Assembly: GCA_026129095.1 (NCBI GenBank)
Contig: JAHCIT010000004.1
Span: 62,001 to 126,000, forward strand
Direction: 5' to 3'
DNA from: Deltaproteobacteria bacterium
Lineage (GTDB): Bacteria > JAGRBM01 > JAHCIT01
Length of the DNA stretch: 64,000 nt
In this document: one piece after another, positions 8,707 through 16,123 of the stretch
Layout: the number at the start of each line of letters is the position of its first letter
Numbering within the stretch: position 1 is the first letter of the stretch
Program-made: the position numbers and the translations under genes
The notes under the pieces: generated by a model
Database searches by the model: none
The model's input: the letters and a program-made list of their open reading frames with translations, nothing else
What the model was told of the DNA's origin: nothing

Positions 8707-10377
8707 TCAGGGCTCCTGTGGCGGCGCCAGCGGTCCGGGCGGCCTGCGCCGCTCCCGGCGTTCCTTCCGCTCGCCCGGTTCCCTGGGCGGCGCATCGGGA
8801 TCGAGCAGCCAGACCTGGTAGGTGCGGTCCTCGAACACCTTGCGGGCGCGGTGGTCGGCCTCAAGCTGCTTCGAGAACCGGTAGAAGGCCGGGAGCTTCC
8901 AGAGCGTCACGTAGCGGGCGTCGAACTTCCCCAGGACCGAATCCACGGGCCGCCGGGTCTTGCCCAGCACGATGTCCACGTAGTGAATGAACAGTTCCCG
9001 GTCCTTCGCGTAGAAGAAGGTGGGGTCCAGCGCGACCAGCGTCGTGAGCCACGGCGCGAAATACAGCAGCGGCGCGGAGTCGGCCCACTGGGCGGTGAAT
9101 ATCTTCTGCGGCTCCTTCACCGTGGCCGCCATCCACTGCGCCATCGCGTGCGGCGGCGAGGCGGGCGGCGCCTGCTTGCGGGCGTCGTGGGCGAAGTAGC
9201 CCGTGACGGGCAGGATCACGGCGAGTGCCATCGCGGCGTGGCGCGGCAGCACCCTGAAGGGGTTTCCGGCTTCGGCCCGCGACGCGAGCCAGGTCTTCCA
9301 GGTCAGTCCGAGCGCGAGGACGCTGAACGGCGCGGCCATTTCGTAGAGCCGCCGCATGACCGTGGAGCTCACGATGCAGAAGGCGAGCGCGATCGTGGCC
9401 GCCGTGAGCACCGGGCGGGTCCGCACCTCGCGTGAAACCACGAGCCAGGCGAGGCTGGCCGCCACCACGAGGTAGACCGGCCACTGCATGACGACGATCC
9501 GCAGGCCGGGGACGTGCAGTTCGCCACCCAGGGCCACCCGGAGCGCCTGGTTCCCGGCGGCGGTCGTGTGGAACGGAACGAGCACGTTCTGGACGAAAAA
9601 CAGGTGGAAGTTCACGGGGAAGTTCGGGTGGATCACCTGCCCTGCCGTCCACCCGGCGATGACCGCCACAAGCGGCTTCCAGTCGAACCGGCGGAGCAGC
9701 GTGCGGAAAGACACCCGGCCGTTTCCGCCGTTTTCGTCCACGCCTCCGGCCAGTCCCGGCACCAGCCCCCAGAACACCCACACCCCGGCGTAGAACGCCG
9801 CGATCCAGCCGCCCGTGTGGAACAGGCTGTAGAGCATCGCTGCCACAAAGAGCGCCGCCGGGCGGACACGCGACACCAGCATCCAGATGATGAGGACCGA
9901 AAAGCCGATTCCCCACAGGTGCGGACGGCACATGGCGAGCCGGACGGCGAGCGCCGAGCCGAGTGCGGTCAGCAGCAGCATGAACGCCCACGCCTCGCGG
10001 ACCCTGAGCCTCCAGAGCGCGAAGGCCAGCGCGAAAATGATGAACGCCTGTCCCATCAGCGCGCCGAAGCGGGCCGCCTGCGTCACGGGAAGCTGGTAGA
10101 CCGCCCCCAGGATGACGTGAAACAGGAACTCCTTGTCGGCGAACTTCTCCGAGACGATGGAGTACGGCCCCCAGGGGAAACTCTGGAGCGGGCCATTCGC
10201 AAACAGCTCGCGGGTGACGGCGAGGTGGTAGTAGACGTCGAAGTCGATGGGCTCGGAGACGTGGAACTGGATCGATGCGAAATAGGCGAGCGCCGCCAGC
10301 GAGGCGGCGATGAGGGCCGGAAGTTCGTGCCATTTCCGGCCGTCTGTCGGTGCTGAACCGGTCACGCTGGCGGGCAT
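8707..10377 (-). CDS. Polytopic membrane protein, GT-C glycosyltransferase-like
   Basis: A 556-residue integral membrane protein with roughly 10-12 hydrophobic segments and a soluble C-terminal region. An acidic 'DFDVYYHL' motif sits in the first periplasmic loop (near residues 44-51). It recalls the DxD/DxYYH motif of GT-C enzymes such as oligosaccharyltransferases and dolichyl-phosphate mannosyltransferases. The C-terminal tail is Pro/Arg/Glu-rich. A lipid-linked-sugar transferase role is inferred from this motif and topology; no close named family was recognised. It converges on the TPR lipoprotein gene and diverges from the HD gene. Confidence 0.6.
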   Translation of the reverse strand: MPASVTGSAPTDGRKWHELPALIAASLAALAYFASIQFHVSEPIDFDVYYHLAVTRELFANGPLQSFPWGPYSIVSEKFADKEFLFHVILGAVYQLPVTQAARFGALMGQAFIIFALAFALWRLRVREAWAFMLLLTALGSALAVRLAMCRPHLWGIGFSVLIIWMLVSRVRPAALFVAAMLYSLFHTGGWIAAFYAGVWVFWGLVPGLAGGVDENGGNGRVSFRTLLRRFDWKPLVAVIAGWTAGQVIHPNFPVNFHLFFVQNVLVPFHTTAAGNQALRVALGGELHVPGLRIVVMQWPVYLVVAASLAWLVVSREVRTRPVLTAATIALAFCIVSSTVMRRLYEMAAPFSVLALGLTWKTWLASRAEAGNPFRVLPRHAAMALAVILPVTGYFAHDARKQAPPASPPHAMAQWMAATVKEPQKIFTAQWADSAPLLYFAPWLTTLVALDPTFFYAKDRELFIHYVDIVLGKTRRPVDSVLGKFDARYVTLWKLPAFYRFSKQLEADHRARKVFEDRTYQVWLLDPDAPPREPGERKERRERRRPPGPLAPPQEP

Positions 10378-10426
10378 CGTAGCCGAAGCGGCGGGGAAAG
10401 CACCCCTGTGCTAGCCTTTCCCCGTC

Positions 10427-11068
10427 ATGCCGCCTTTTTCAGACACGCTGGCCACGCTCCCGCCGCTGCCTGAGCCCGCCGCTGCGCTCGCCCGGCGGCT
10501 TCTGTGGCAGCTTCCCGTGCCGCTCCGGCCGGAGATCGCGGGCGTCATCGGCTTTGCCTGGCGCGTCCACCGCCATGAGCGGCGCGAGCCAGTGCCGGAA
10601 TCCTCGCCCAACCTGCCGTTCATCGTCCACCCCCTGAGGCTCGCCCTCTCGCTGGTGGAGGAAGCACGCGTCGTTCGCCCGCTGCCGCTCGTGGCCGCGA
10701 TCTGCCACGACACGCTGGAGCACGACCGGCGGCTCACCTTCACCGAGCTTGCCAGCGCCACCGGCACAAAGGCGGCGGAACTGGTCCTCGCCCTCTCGGT
10801 GCCGCACAAGCTCAATCCCGGCGAAAGCCCCGCCGCCTCGCGGGTCAACTACCTGCGGCAGGTGGTCCGGGCGGGCCCCGGCGCGCTGCTCGTCAAGGCG
10901 GCCGACCGGCTCGACAACCAGCGCCACCGGTTCCAGTCGGGGCCGGCGGAGCGCCGCCGCGTGATGCTCCGGCAGGACCGGGAGGACTGGCTCCCCCTGT
11001 TCCGGCAGCACCTCCCGCCGGAGGGCGCGGCGATTCTCCGGAGCCTCGAACTGATCTGCGGGATGTGA
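10427..11068 (+). CDS. RelA/SpoT-type HD domain hydrolase (HD only)
   Basis: A 213-residue protein containing the metal-dependent HD motifs in RelA/SpoT order: 'FIVHPLRLAL', 'AAICHDTLEHD' and 'VKAADRLDN'. In bifunctional (p)ppGpp enzymes this N-terminal domain hydrolyses alarmone. No synthetase, TGS or ACT domain follows, so it is a small alarmone hydrolase-like (MESH1-like) protein or a related nucleotide hydrolase. The ED-type pair of the classical HDxxED motif reads 'HDTLEH' here, so activity should not be assumed. It is the last gene before the phage-derived cluster. Confidence 0.75.
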   Translation: MPPFSDTLATLPPLPEPAAALARRLLWQLPVPLRPEIAGVIGFAWRVHRHERREPVPESSPNLPFIVHPLRLALSLVEEARVVRPLPLVAAICHDTLEHDRRLTFTELASATGTKAAELVLALSVPHKLNPGESPAASRVNYLRQVVRAGPGALLVKAADRLDNQRHRFQSGPAERRRVMLRQDREDWLPLFRQHLPPEGAAILRSLELICGM

Positions 11069-11086
11069 GTTACCATCTTTATCACT

Positions 11087-11116
11087 CTCCGCCCCCGTGT
11101 CTTTACGGGCGCGGAG
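11087..11116 (+). terminator. Hairpin downstream of the HD gene
   Basis: Twelve-base arms with one mismatch (CTCCGCCCCCGT / ACGGGCGCGGAG) around a six-base loop, 18 bp after the HD stop codon. No U-rich tail follows, so intrinsic termination is uncertain. Confidence 0.35.
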
Positions 11117-11300
11117 GAGCTATCCCGCCGGGATCACAAAGGAACGGGCGAACCGGCCGGAAACCGCCCGTGCCCGTTAAGCCCCCTCCCTTTTCCGGGG
11201 ATTTGCGGCGTATCCGCCCGTGGTTTTCGCAGCTTGCGCTTGCGTGAAAACGCCATAAAGACAGGCACGGAAATCCGCGGTTCCGCCCGGAAGAACAGAC

Positions 11301-11338
11301 CAGGATCGGTCAGGATGGTCCATCCTGGGCCAGGATGG
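11301..11338. promoter_or_regulatory. CAGGATGG operator-like array
   Basis: CAGGATCG at 11301, CAGGATGG at 11311 and CAGGATGG at 11331 are direct copies phased at 10-bp multiples. An inverted copy at 11320-11327 forms the perfect palindrome CAGGATGG-T-CCATCCTG (11311-11327). Helically phased half-sites about 400 bp upstream of the first phage-type gene look like a binding site for a dimeric regulator; the regulator is unknown. Confidence 0.45.
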
Positions 11339-11447
11339 GCCACGCTCTTGAACAGCCCCGGAAAGTCCGGCATTAATCGCAACAGATCAGAAGTGCGCCC
11401 GGCGGCCAGCCGGGGGCGCGAAACCCCGAACATCCCCTGACACCCCC

Positions 11448-11508
11448 GGCCGCCTCACCCCGCGCCTGAACGGCGCGGCCCTCTCCAGGAACTGGAGAGG
11501 GCGGGGAC
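11448..11508. repeat. 61-bp direct repeat, copy 1 (contains hairpin)
   Basis: Identical by eye to 11614-11674. It contains CCCTCTCCA-GGAAC-TGGAGAGGG, a perfect 9-bp hairpin, preceded by an imperfect GCGCC/GGCGC hairpin. It belongs to the CCCTCTCC...GGAGAGGG family of REP-like intergenic elements also seen at 19668-19745. Confidence 0.9.
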
Positions 11509-11529
11509 GCAGTTCCACGCCTTTTCCTT

Positions 11530-11555
11530 CCCCCTCTCCGTGACCACGGAGAGGG
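11530..11555. repeat. REP-like hairpin, GTGACCAC loop type
   Basis: CCCTCTCCGTG-AC-CACGGAGAGGG has perfect 11-bp arms. The same hairpin, followed by a similar tail leading into TGGTTTCC, recurs at 19718-19745 before the tape-measure candidate gene. Confidence 0.85.
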
Positions 11556-11575
11556 AGATAGTGGGGGTGTGGTTT

Positions 11576-11602
11576 CCCCCTCTCCGGTTCCCGGAGAGGG
11601 GG
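11576..11602. repeat. REP-like hairpin, 12-bp perfect arms
   Basis: CCCCCTCTCCGG-TTC-CCGGAGAGGGGG. Third member of the hairpin family in this leader, directly before the second 61-bp repeat. Confidence 0.85.
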
Positions 11603-11613
11603 CCGGGGGGTGA

Positions 11614-11674
11614 GGCCGCCTCACCCCGCGCCTGAACGGCGCGGCCCTCTCCAGGAACTGGAGAGGGCGGGGAC
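11614..11674. repeat. 61-bp direct repeat, copy 2
   Basis: Second copy of the 61-bp unit at 11448-11508, offset by 166 bp, ending 52 bp before the first gene of the cluster. Confidence 0.9.
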
Positions 11675-11726
11675 CGGCACCGCCGGGGCGGCTGCTTTTC
11701 ATCAACCCCAGAAAAGGAAACCCCTC

Positions 11727-12044
11727 ATGGATACCGTCATCCACGGCTCCGGCGCACGGGCGCTCGGAGCGGCCATCATTGGCGGCGCGGTGCAGACGAT
11801 CCGCGACGCCATCGTTTCGCTCTCCGGTGACGCCGCGGACGGACCGGCCCGCCGCCGCCACTACAGGGCCATCGGGCCGGAAATCCGGTGGCTGGCGTCT
11901 GACGGGAACGGGCCGCTCTCCTTCGGCTGGCTGTGCGGGTGCCTCCGGCTGAACGCCGGGATGATCCGCCGCCGCGTCGCCCGCGAGCTTCTGGCCACCG
12001 GCGACCGGGAGCTGGAAAAGCTGGCGAAGCTGCTGGCCGCGTAG
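11727..12044 (+). CDS. Small phage protein preceding terminase
   Basis: A 105-residue protein. The ATG was chosen because of AAAAGGAAA upstream; a longer frame would run through the 61-bp repeat. The central part 'PLSFGWLCGCLRLNAGMIRR' resembles a short helical motif found in small proteins next to terminase genes in GC-rich phages, but no function is known. Position, 13 bp before the large terminase, makes it a candidate small terminase or DNA-binding partner. That is inference from context only. Confidence 0.6.
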   Translation: MDTVIHGSGARALGAAIIGGAVQTIRDAIVSLSGDAADGPARRRHYRAIGPEIRWLASDGNGPLSFGWLCGCLRLNAGMIRRRVARELLATGDRELEKLAKLLAA

Positions 12045-12057
12045 CCCCGAACCTGTC

Positions 12058-13290
12058 ATGGCAGGCGGCCTTCTCGTCCCCCACCCCCGCCAGCGGGAGT
12101 TCCTGGAGGCGGAGGAGAAGTTCGTCCTCTACGCGGGCGGCATCGGCAGCGGAAAGACCACGGCCGGGGCGATCCGGTTCCTCCGGCGCGCCCGGGACCA
12201 CGACACCAACGGCTACATCCTGGCGAACAGCTACGAGCAGCTCGACCGGGTGGCCGTGCAGGTGTTCATGTCGCTGGCCGAGGAGGGAGGCCACTCGCCC
12301 CGGCTCATCCGCAGCCGCCGCTCCATCGAGATGAAGGAGGCGCCGGCGAGGATCTTCTGGCACTCGACCGAGAACTACAACATGCTCCGCGGCGTCGAGA
12401 TGGGCTTCTTCTGGCTGGACGAGGCCCGCGACACGAGCCGCGAGGCGTGGCTGGTGCTCCAGGGAAGGCTCCGCCACCCTGGCGGGCCGCTCCGGGGCGA
12501 CCTTACCTCGACTCCGGCCGGCCTCGACCACTGGCTCTACGAGGAGTTCGCCTCGCCCGAGCGGCGGCCGGACACCCGGCTCGTCACGGGCACCTCCTAC
12601 GACAACGCCCTGAACCTGCCGCCCGGATATCTCGCCGGACTGGAAAATGCCTACACGGGCGACTGGTTCGAGCAGGAGGTGAACGCGCGGTTCGTGAACA
12701 CGGCGAGCGGCCGCTGCTACTACGCCTTCATCCGCCAGCGCCACGCCCATGAACCGGTCGCCCGCCACGCGGACCAGCCGGTGCATGTGGGCGTTGATTT
12801 CAACATCTCGCCCATGTCGGCGGTGTTCGCCCAGCACGACGGGGAAACCATCTCCGTTTTTACCGAATGGTCGGAGCGCAACTCCAACACGCCCCGGCTC
12901 GTTGACGCCATCAGCGCCATCGCCGGAAGCCGGTCGGTGCCCGTGCTGGTCTACCCGGACGCCTCCGGCGCGGCGAGACAGACGGCGGGGGATTCGGACC
13001 ACGCGCTGCTGAAGCGCGCCGGTTTCCAGGTGAACGCGCCCAGGTCCAACCCCGCCCAGCGCGACCGGGTGCAGACGGTGAACGTCGCCTTCAGCCGGAA
13101 CCGGCTCCGGATCGACCCCGCGGCGCGGCAGCTCATCCGCTCGCTGGAGGCGACCCGCTGGAAGGAGGGCAGGAACGAGATCGACAAGGGGCCGTCGGTG
13201 GAGCACCTCTCCGATGCCCTTGGCTACCTCGTCTGCCACCTGGAACCGGTCCTGTTGCCGAGGGTGAGTGTCAGTTCCCACAGGCTTTGA
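12058..13290 (+). CDS. Phage terminase large subunit
   Basis: A 410-residue DNA-packaging motor. The ATPase half has Walker A 'GGIGSGKTTAG' near residues 29-39 and Walker B 'FFWLDEA' near residues 118-124. The RNase H-like nuclease half has acidic residues in 'VGVDFN' (near 244), 'YPDASG' and the C-terminal 'LSDALGY'. Both halves look intact, so packaging and cleavage could still work. TerL drives DNA into the prohead through the portal. The next gene, portal, follows by 10 bp. Identification is firm; packaging mode (headful or site-specific) cannot be deduced. Confidence 0.93.
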   Translation: MAGGLLVPHPRQREFLEAEEKFVLYAGGIGSGKTTAGAIRFLRRARDHDTNGYILANSYEQLDRVAVQVFMSLAEEGGHSPRLIRSRRSIEMKEAPARIFWHSTENYNMLRGVEMGFFWLDEARDTSREAWLVLQGRLRHPGGPLRGDLTSTPAGLDHWLYEEFASPERRPDTRLVTGTSYDNALNLPPGYLAGLENAYTGDWFEQEVNARFVNTASGRCYYAFIRQRHAHEPVARHADQPVHVGVDFNISPMSAVFAQHDGETISVFTEWSERNSNTPRLVDAISAIAGSRSVPVLVYPDASGAARQTAGDSDHALLKRAGFQVNAPRSNPAQRDRVQTVNVAFSRNRLRIDPAARQLIRSLEATRWKEGRNEIDKGPSVEHLSDALGYLVCHLEPVLLPRVSVSSHRL

Positions 13291-13300
13291 GGATATCCGC

Positions 13301-14701
13301 ATGCAGCTTCCCGAACTCCGCACCGCGGCCGACGCCGCGCCCGGCACGCTGAAGGCGCTCGCCGCCCATGTCCGCGCCCGGCGTCCCGCCTCGTACGACC
13401 GGCGGGTGGCCGAGGCGCGGGACTACTGGCACGACCGGTCGGGCGCACACCTGGCCGAGGACATCCGCAGCACCTTCAGCGACGGCGACATCCGGCAGAC
13501 GGTCGAGCGGAGCTCGATCACGCTGCCGCTGGTCCGGCGCGTGGTGCGGAAGCTGGCACGGCTCTACCACGCCGAGCCGGTGCGGCGCGTGCGCCCCGCG
13601 GGCGAATGCGCCGCCCACGAATCCTCAAGGGACGAAACGGAGCGGCGCTACCACCGGATCGCCACGGCGGGTGAACTCACCGAGACGATGCGGATGGCGC
13701 AGGAACTCTACACGCTGACGGGGCTTGTGTATGTCCGGGTTGGCTACGACCGGGGCATCTTCTTTGAAATCCTGGGAGGCGACGAGCTGCTGCCCGCCCT
13801 TCCCCCCGGCGCGCCCGCCAGCGATGTCGGCCGCTACCACTCGCTGCTCGTTCCTCGTACCGGCGGGGACGGCCGCGCCGAATACGTCTTCTGGTCGGAC
13901 CGGCTCCATTTCGTCTTCGACTCCGAGGGCCGCATCACCGGCGACTTCGGCGACCCGGCGCTGGAGAACCCGTACGGCCGGATCCCCTTCGTCCGTATTG
14001 ACGGCCGCACGGGGGAGCTTTTTCCCGATCCGCCGGAGTCCCTCGTCCGGGTGAACCGCGTCCTGAACTTCGCCCTGACGGAGCTTTTCTACACGATCAA
14101 GTTCCAGTGCTTTGGCCAGCCGGTGTGGGTGTCGGACGAGAACGTCGCGCCCGACTTCAAGGTGGGCGTGCAGCACCTCATCCATGTGGTGAAGCGCGAC
14201 CAGGCCGCCGCTGGGGATTTCCGCTTCGAGAGCCCCGACGCGCCGGTCGGGCCCGTGAAGGAAACCGTCTTCGAGGTGGCCCGCCTCGCGGCCCTGCTGG
14301 AGGGCGTCCCCGCCGACACGGTGGACGCACGCGGGCGGGTGGAATCGGGCGTCGCCAGGTGGCTCGCCCAGGCCGACAGCCGCGAGATCCACGCGGCCGA
14401 GGTGGCGAGGTTCCGCACGGCCGAGCGGCACATCTTCCGCACCGTGGCCGCCGTGCTCGCCCACCATGAACCCGGCGCGCCCCTCGGCACGGACCAGTTC
14501 ACCCTGGAGACCGATTTCGCCGATCCCGCCCCGCCGCTCAACCCCGGCGAGGAGCACGGCGCCGACGAGGCGGACCTGCGCCTGGGCGTCATCTCCCCGG
14601 CCGACCTGCTTCGCCGCCGCAACCCCGACCTCGCCCGTCTCTCCGAGGAGGAGATCCTCTCCCTGTGGAGACGGAACCGGGAACTGGCGCGGGAACCCTA
14701 A
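13301..14701 (+). CDS. Phage portal protein
   Basis: About 466 residues. The ATG at 13301 is preferred because GAGGA precedes it by eight bases; a GTG at 13268 would overlap the terminase gene. Sequence character ('RRVVRKLARLYHAEPVR', then a beta-rich wing and a helical stem containing 'VRVNRVLNFALTELF') fits SPP1 gp6-type portals, and length and position between TerL and capsid agree. The portal dodecamer forms the DNA entry channel of the head. The C-terminal part is acidic and helical as in other portals. Confidence 0.82.
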   Translation: MQLPELRTAADAAPGTLKALAAHVRARRPASYDRRVAEARDYWHDRSGAHLAEDIRSTFSDGDIRQTVERSSITLPLVRRVVRKLARLYHAEPVRRVRPAGECAAHESSRDETERRYHRIATAGELTETMRMAQELYTLTGLVYVRVGYDRGIFFEILGGDELLPALPPGAPASDVGRYHSLLVPRTGGDGRAEYVFWSDRLHFVFDSEGRITGDFGDPALENPYGRIPFVRIDGRTGELFPDPPESLVRVNRVLNFALTELFYTIKFQCFGQPVWVSDENVAPDFKVGVQHLIHVVKRDQAAAGDFRFESPDAPVGPVKETVFEVARLAALLEGVPADTVDARGRVESGVARWLAQADSREIHAAEVARFRTAERHIFRTVAAVLAHHEPGAPLGTDQFTLETDFADPAPPLNPGEEHGADEADLRLGVISPADLLRRRNPDLARLSEEEILSLWRRNRELAREP

Positions 14702-14712
14702 GGAGCAAACAG

Positions 14713-15150
14713 ATGCCAGACGACCCACTTGCCGGCCCCGGCGAAACGCCGGATGCCGCAGTCCCCGCGGGAACGGATACTCCCGCCGCCCCGCAGGACG
14801 GATGGGAAGAAGCCGCAAGGTCGCTTCTCGGTTCGCGCATCGCCCGGCTGCCGCAGCCCATGCAGGAGCTGGCGAAGTCGCTTCCCGGGGGGACCGCGCC
14901 CGGCGCGCTCGTGAAGTTCGTCGAGCAGGCCGAGGCGGCCGCTGCCGCCCTCGCTTCCGGCCCTCCGGTCCCGAAATCCACCGACGCACGGCGGACCGGG
15001 CACGGCGACGCGGGCCGGGCCGACGAACAGCTCTGGAACGAACTGATGCAGGACGGCCGGCGCGCGCTCGAACTCAGGCGCCGGCGGCCGGACCTCTATG
15101 ACGCCCTCCGCCAGCGGTTTGGCGGACGGCCCCGGACACGAAAGGACTGA
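14713..15150 (+). CDS. Putative capsid scaffold / head assembly protein
   Basis: A 145-residue protein with a Pro/Ala-rich N-terminus and a helical, charged C-terminus ('LELRRRRPDLYDALRQRF'). AGGAG lies just upstream of the ATG. It sits exactly where scaffolding or protease genes sit, between portal and capsid. No Ser-His protease motif is visible, so scaffold is the better guess. No homologous family was recognised. Confidence 0.5.
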   Translation: MPDDPLAGPGETPDAAVPAGTDTPAAPQDGWEEAARSLLGSRIARLPQPMQELAKSLPGGTAPGALVKFVEQAEAAAAALASGPPVPKSTDARRTGHGDAGRADEQLWNELMQDGRRALELRRRRPDLYDALRQRFGGRPRTRKD

Positions 15151-15157
15151 TCCACCC

Positions 15158-16114
15158 ATGGCTTCCACGAAACTTTCCGACATCGTTGACCCGCAGGTGC
15201 TCGCCGACCAGGTGAGTGCCCTCTTCCCCGGACGCATCCAGCTGGAAGCGTGCGGCGCTGTTCTGGCCGAGACCAACGGCGATATCGCCTCTGGCGGAAC
15301 CCGCATCACGATCCCGCGCTGGAAGCGCGGCGGCGACATGGAACCCCTCTCGGACTCGGCGCCCCTGGGCATCGAGAAGGTGGACAGCGTGACCGAGCAG
15401 GGCGTGGTCGTCCGGCGCGGCAAGGCGTTCGGCGTCCACGACTTCGCCCGGCTGGTGTCACTGGACGACCCGCAGACCGAAATCGCCCGGCAGATCGCGG
15501 CGATCTTCGCCCGGCACCTGGACTCGACCCTGATTCACGTTCTGGAGGGGGCCATCCCCCCGGCCAACCGCCGGAACGTGGCCGTCACGAGCGGCTCGGC
15601 CATGAGGATCGGCAAGAGCAGCGTGCTGGACGCCATGTTCGCGCTCGGCGACAACGAGAGCGACCTCACGGCCGCCGTGATGCATTCAAAGGTGTTCAAG
15701 GACGCCTACGACCAGGGGCTCATCGTCTACTCGGACGTGCCAGCCGACGCCGTGAACCCCGGCGTCCGCTCCGGCCTCAAGGCGACGATCTTCGGCCGCC
15801 CGGTCTACGTGAGCGACCGGGTGCCGGTGGACACCACGGTACCGGACTACTTCGCCTACACGACCTTCTTCCTGGGGAGCCGGGCCCTGTACCTGGGCTA
15901 CCAGCGGGAGCTGACCATCGAGACCGACCGCGACGTGCTCACCAAGGAGGACATCATCTCCTTCGATGCCCACTTCGTCCCGCACCTGTTCGGCGTCGGC
16001 TGGACGGACGCGGCGAACAACCCCGGCAACGACGCCCTTGCCGACCCGGACAACTGGGACCTGAAGGCCGAGGATGCCAGGTCGGTGCGGGCGGTGGCGA
16101 TGGTGACGAACTGA
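15158..16114 (+). CDS. Phage major capsid protein
   Basis: A 318-residue protein. It shows the organisation of HK97-fold coat proteins: a helical N-arm ('LADQVSALFPGRIQLEACG'), an extended beta segment ('GTRITIPRWKRGGDMEPLSD'), a spine helix ('IARQIAAIFARHLDSTLI') and a P-domain ('AVMHSKVFKDAYDQGL', 'FGRPVYVSDRVP'). The ATG at 15158 is preceded by AAAGGA. No maturation protease gene or obvious cleavable delta domain was seen. The stop is only 9 bp from the stop of the convergent histidine kinase gene, where the cluster's first plus-strand block ends. Confidence 0.88.
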   Translation: MASTKLSDIVDPQVLADQVSALFPGRIQLEACGAVLAETNGDIASGGTRITIPRWKRGGDMEPLSDSAPLGIEKVDSVTEQGVVVRRGKAFGVHDFARLVSLDDPQTEIARQIAAIFARHLDSTLIHVLEGAIPPANRRNVAVTSGSAMRIGKSSVLDAMFALGDNESDLTAAVMHSKVFKDAYDQGLIVYSDVPADAVNPGVRSGLKATIFGRPVYVSDRVPVDTTVPDYFAYTTFFLGSRALYLGYQRELTIETDRDVLTKEDIISFDAHFVPHLFGVGWTDAANNPGNDALADPDNWDLKAEDARSVRAVAMVTN

Positions 16115-16123
16115 ACTCCCGGA

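Larger units (their letters stand above)
11069..11726. other. 658-bp leader of the phage-derived cluster
   Basis: No credible gene. It holds a hairpin just after the HD gene and an inverted repeat at 11223-11251 (GTTTTCGCA ... TGCGTGAAAAC). It also holds an operator-like array of CAGGATGG elements at 11301-11338, two identical 61-bp repeats and two long perfect hairpins. The promoter for the head genes should lie here, but no convincing -35/-10 pair was identified. Confidence 0.6.

Noticed and set aside
11448-11674. Possible CRISPR array
   Set aside because: Only two identical units with an unrelated 105-bp interval containing further hairpins; no regular spacers or cas genes.
11776-13347. 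Long minus-strand frame over the terminase gene
   Set aside because: Mirror of a gene with clear Walker motifs; composition typical of GC-rich antisense.
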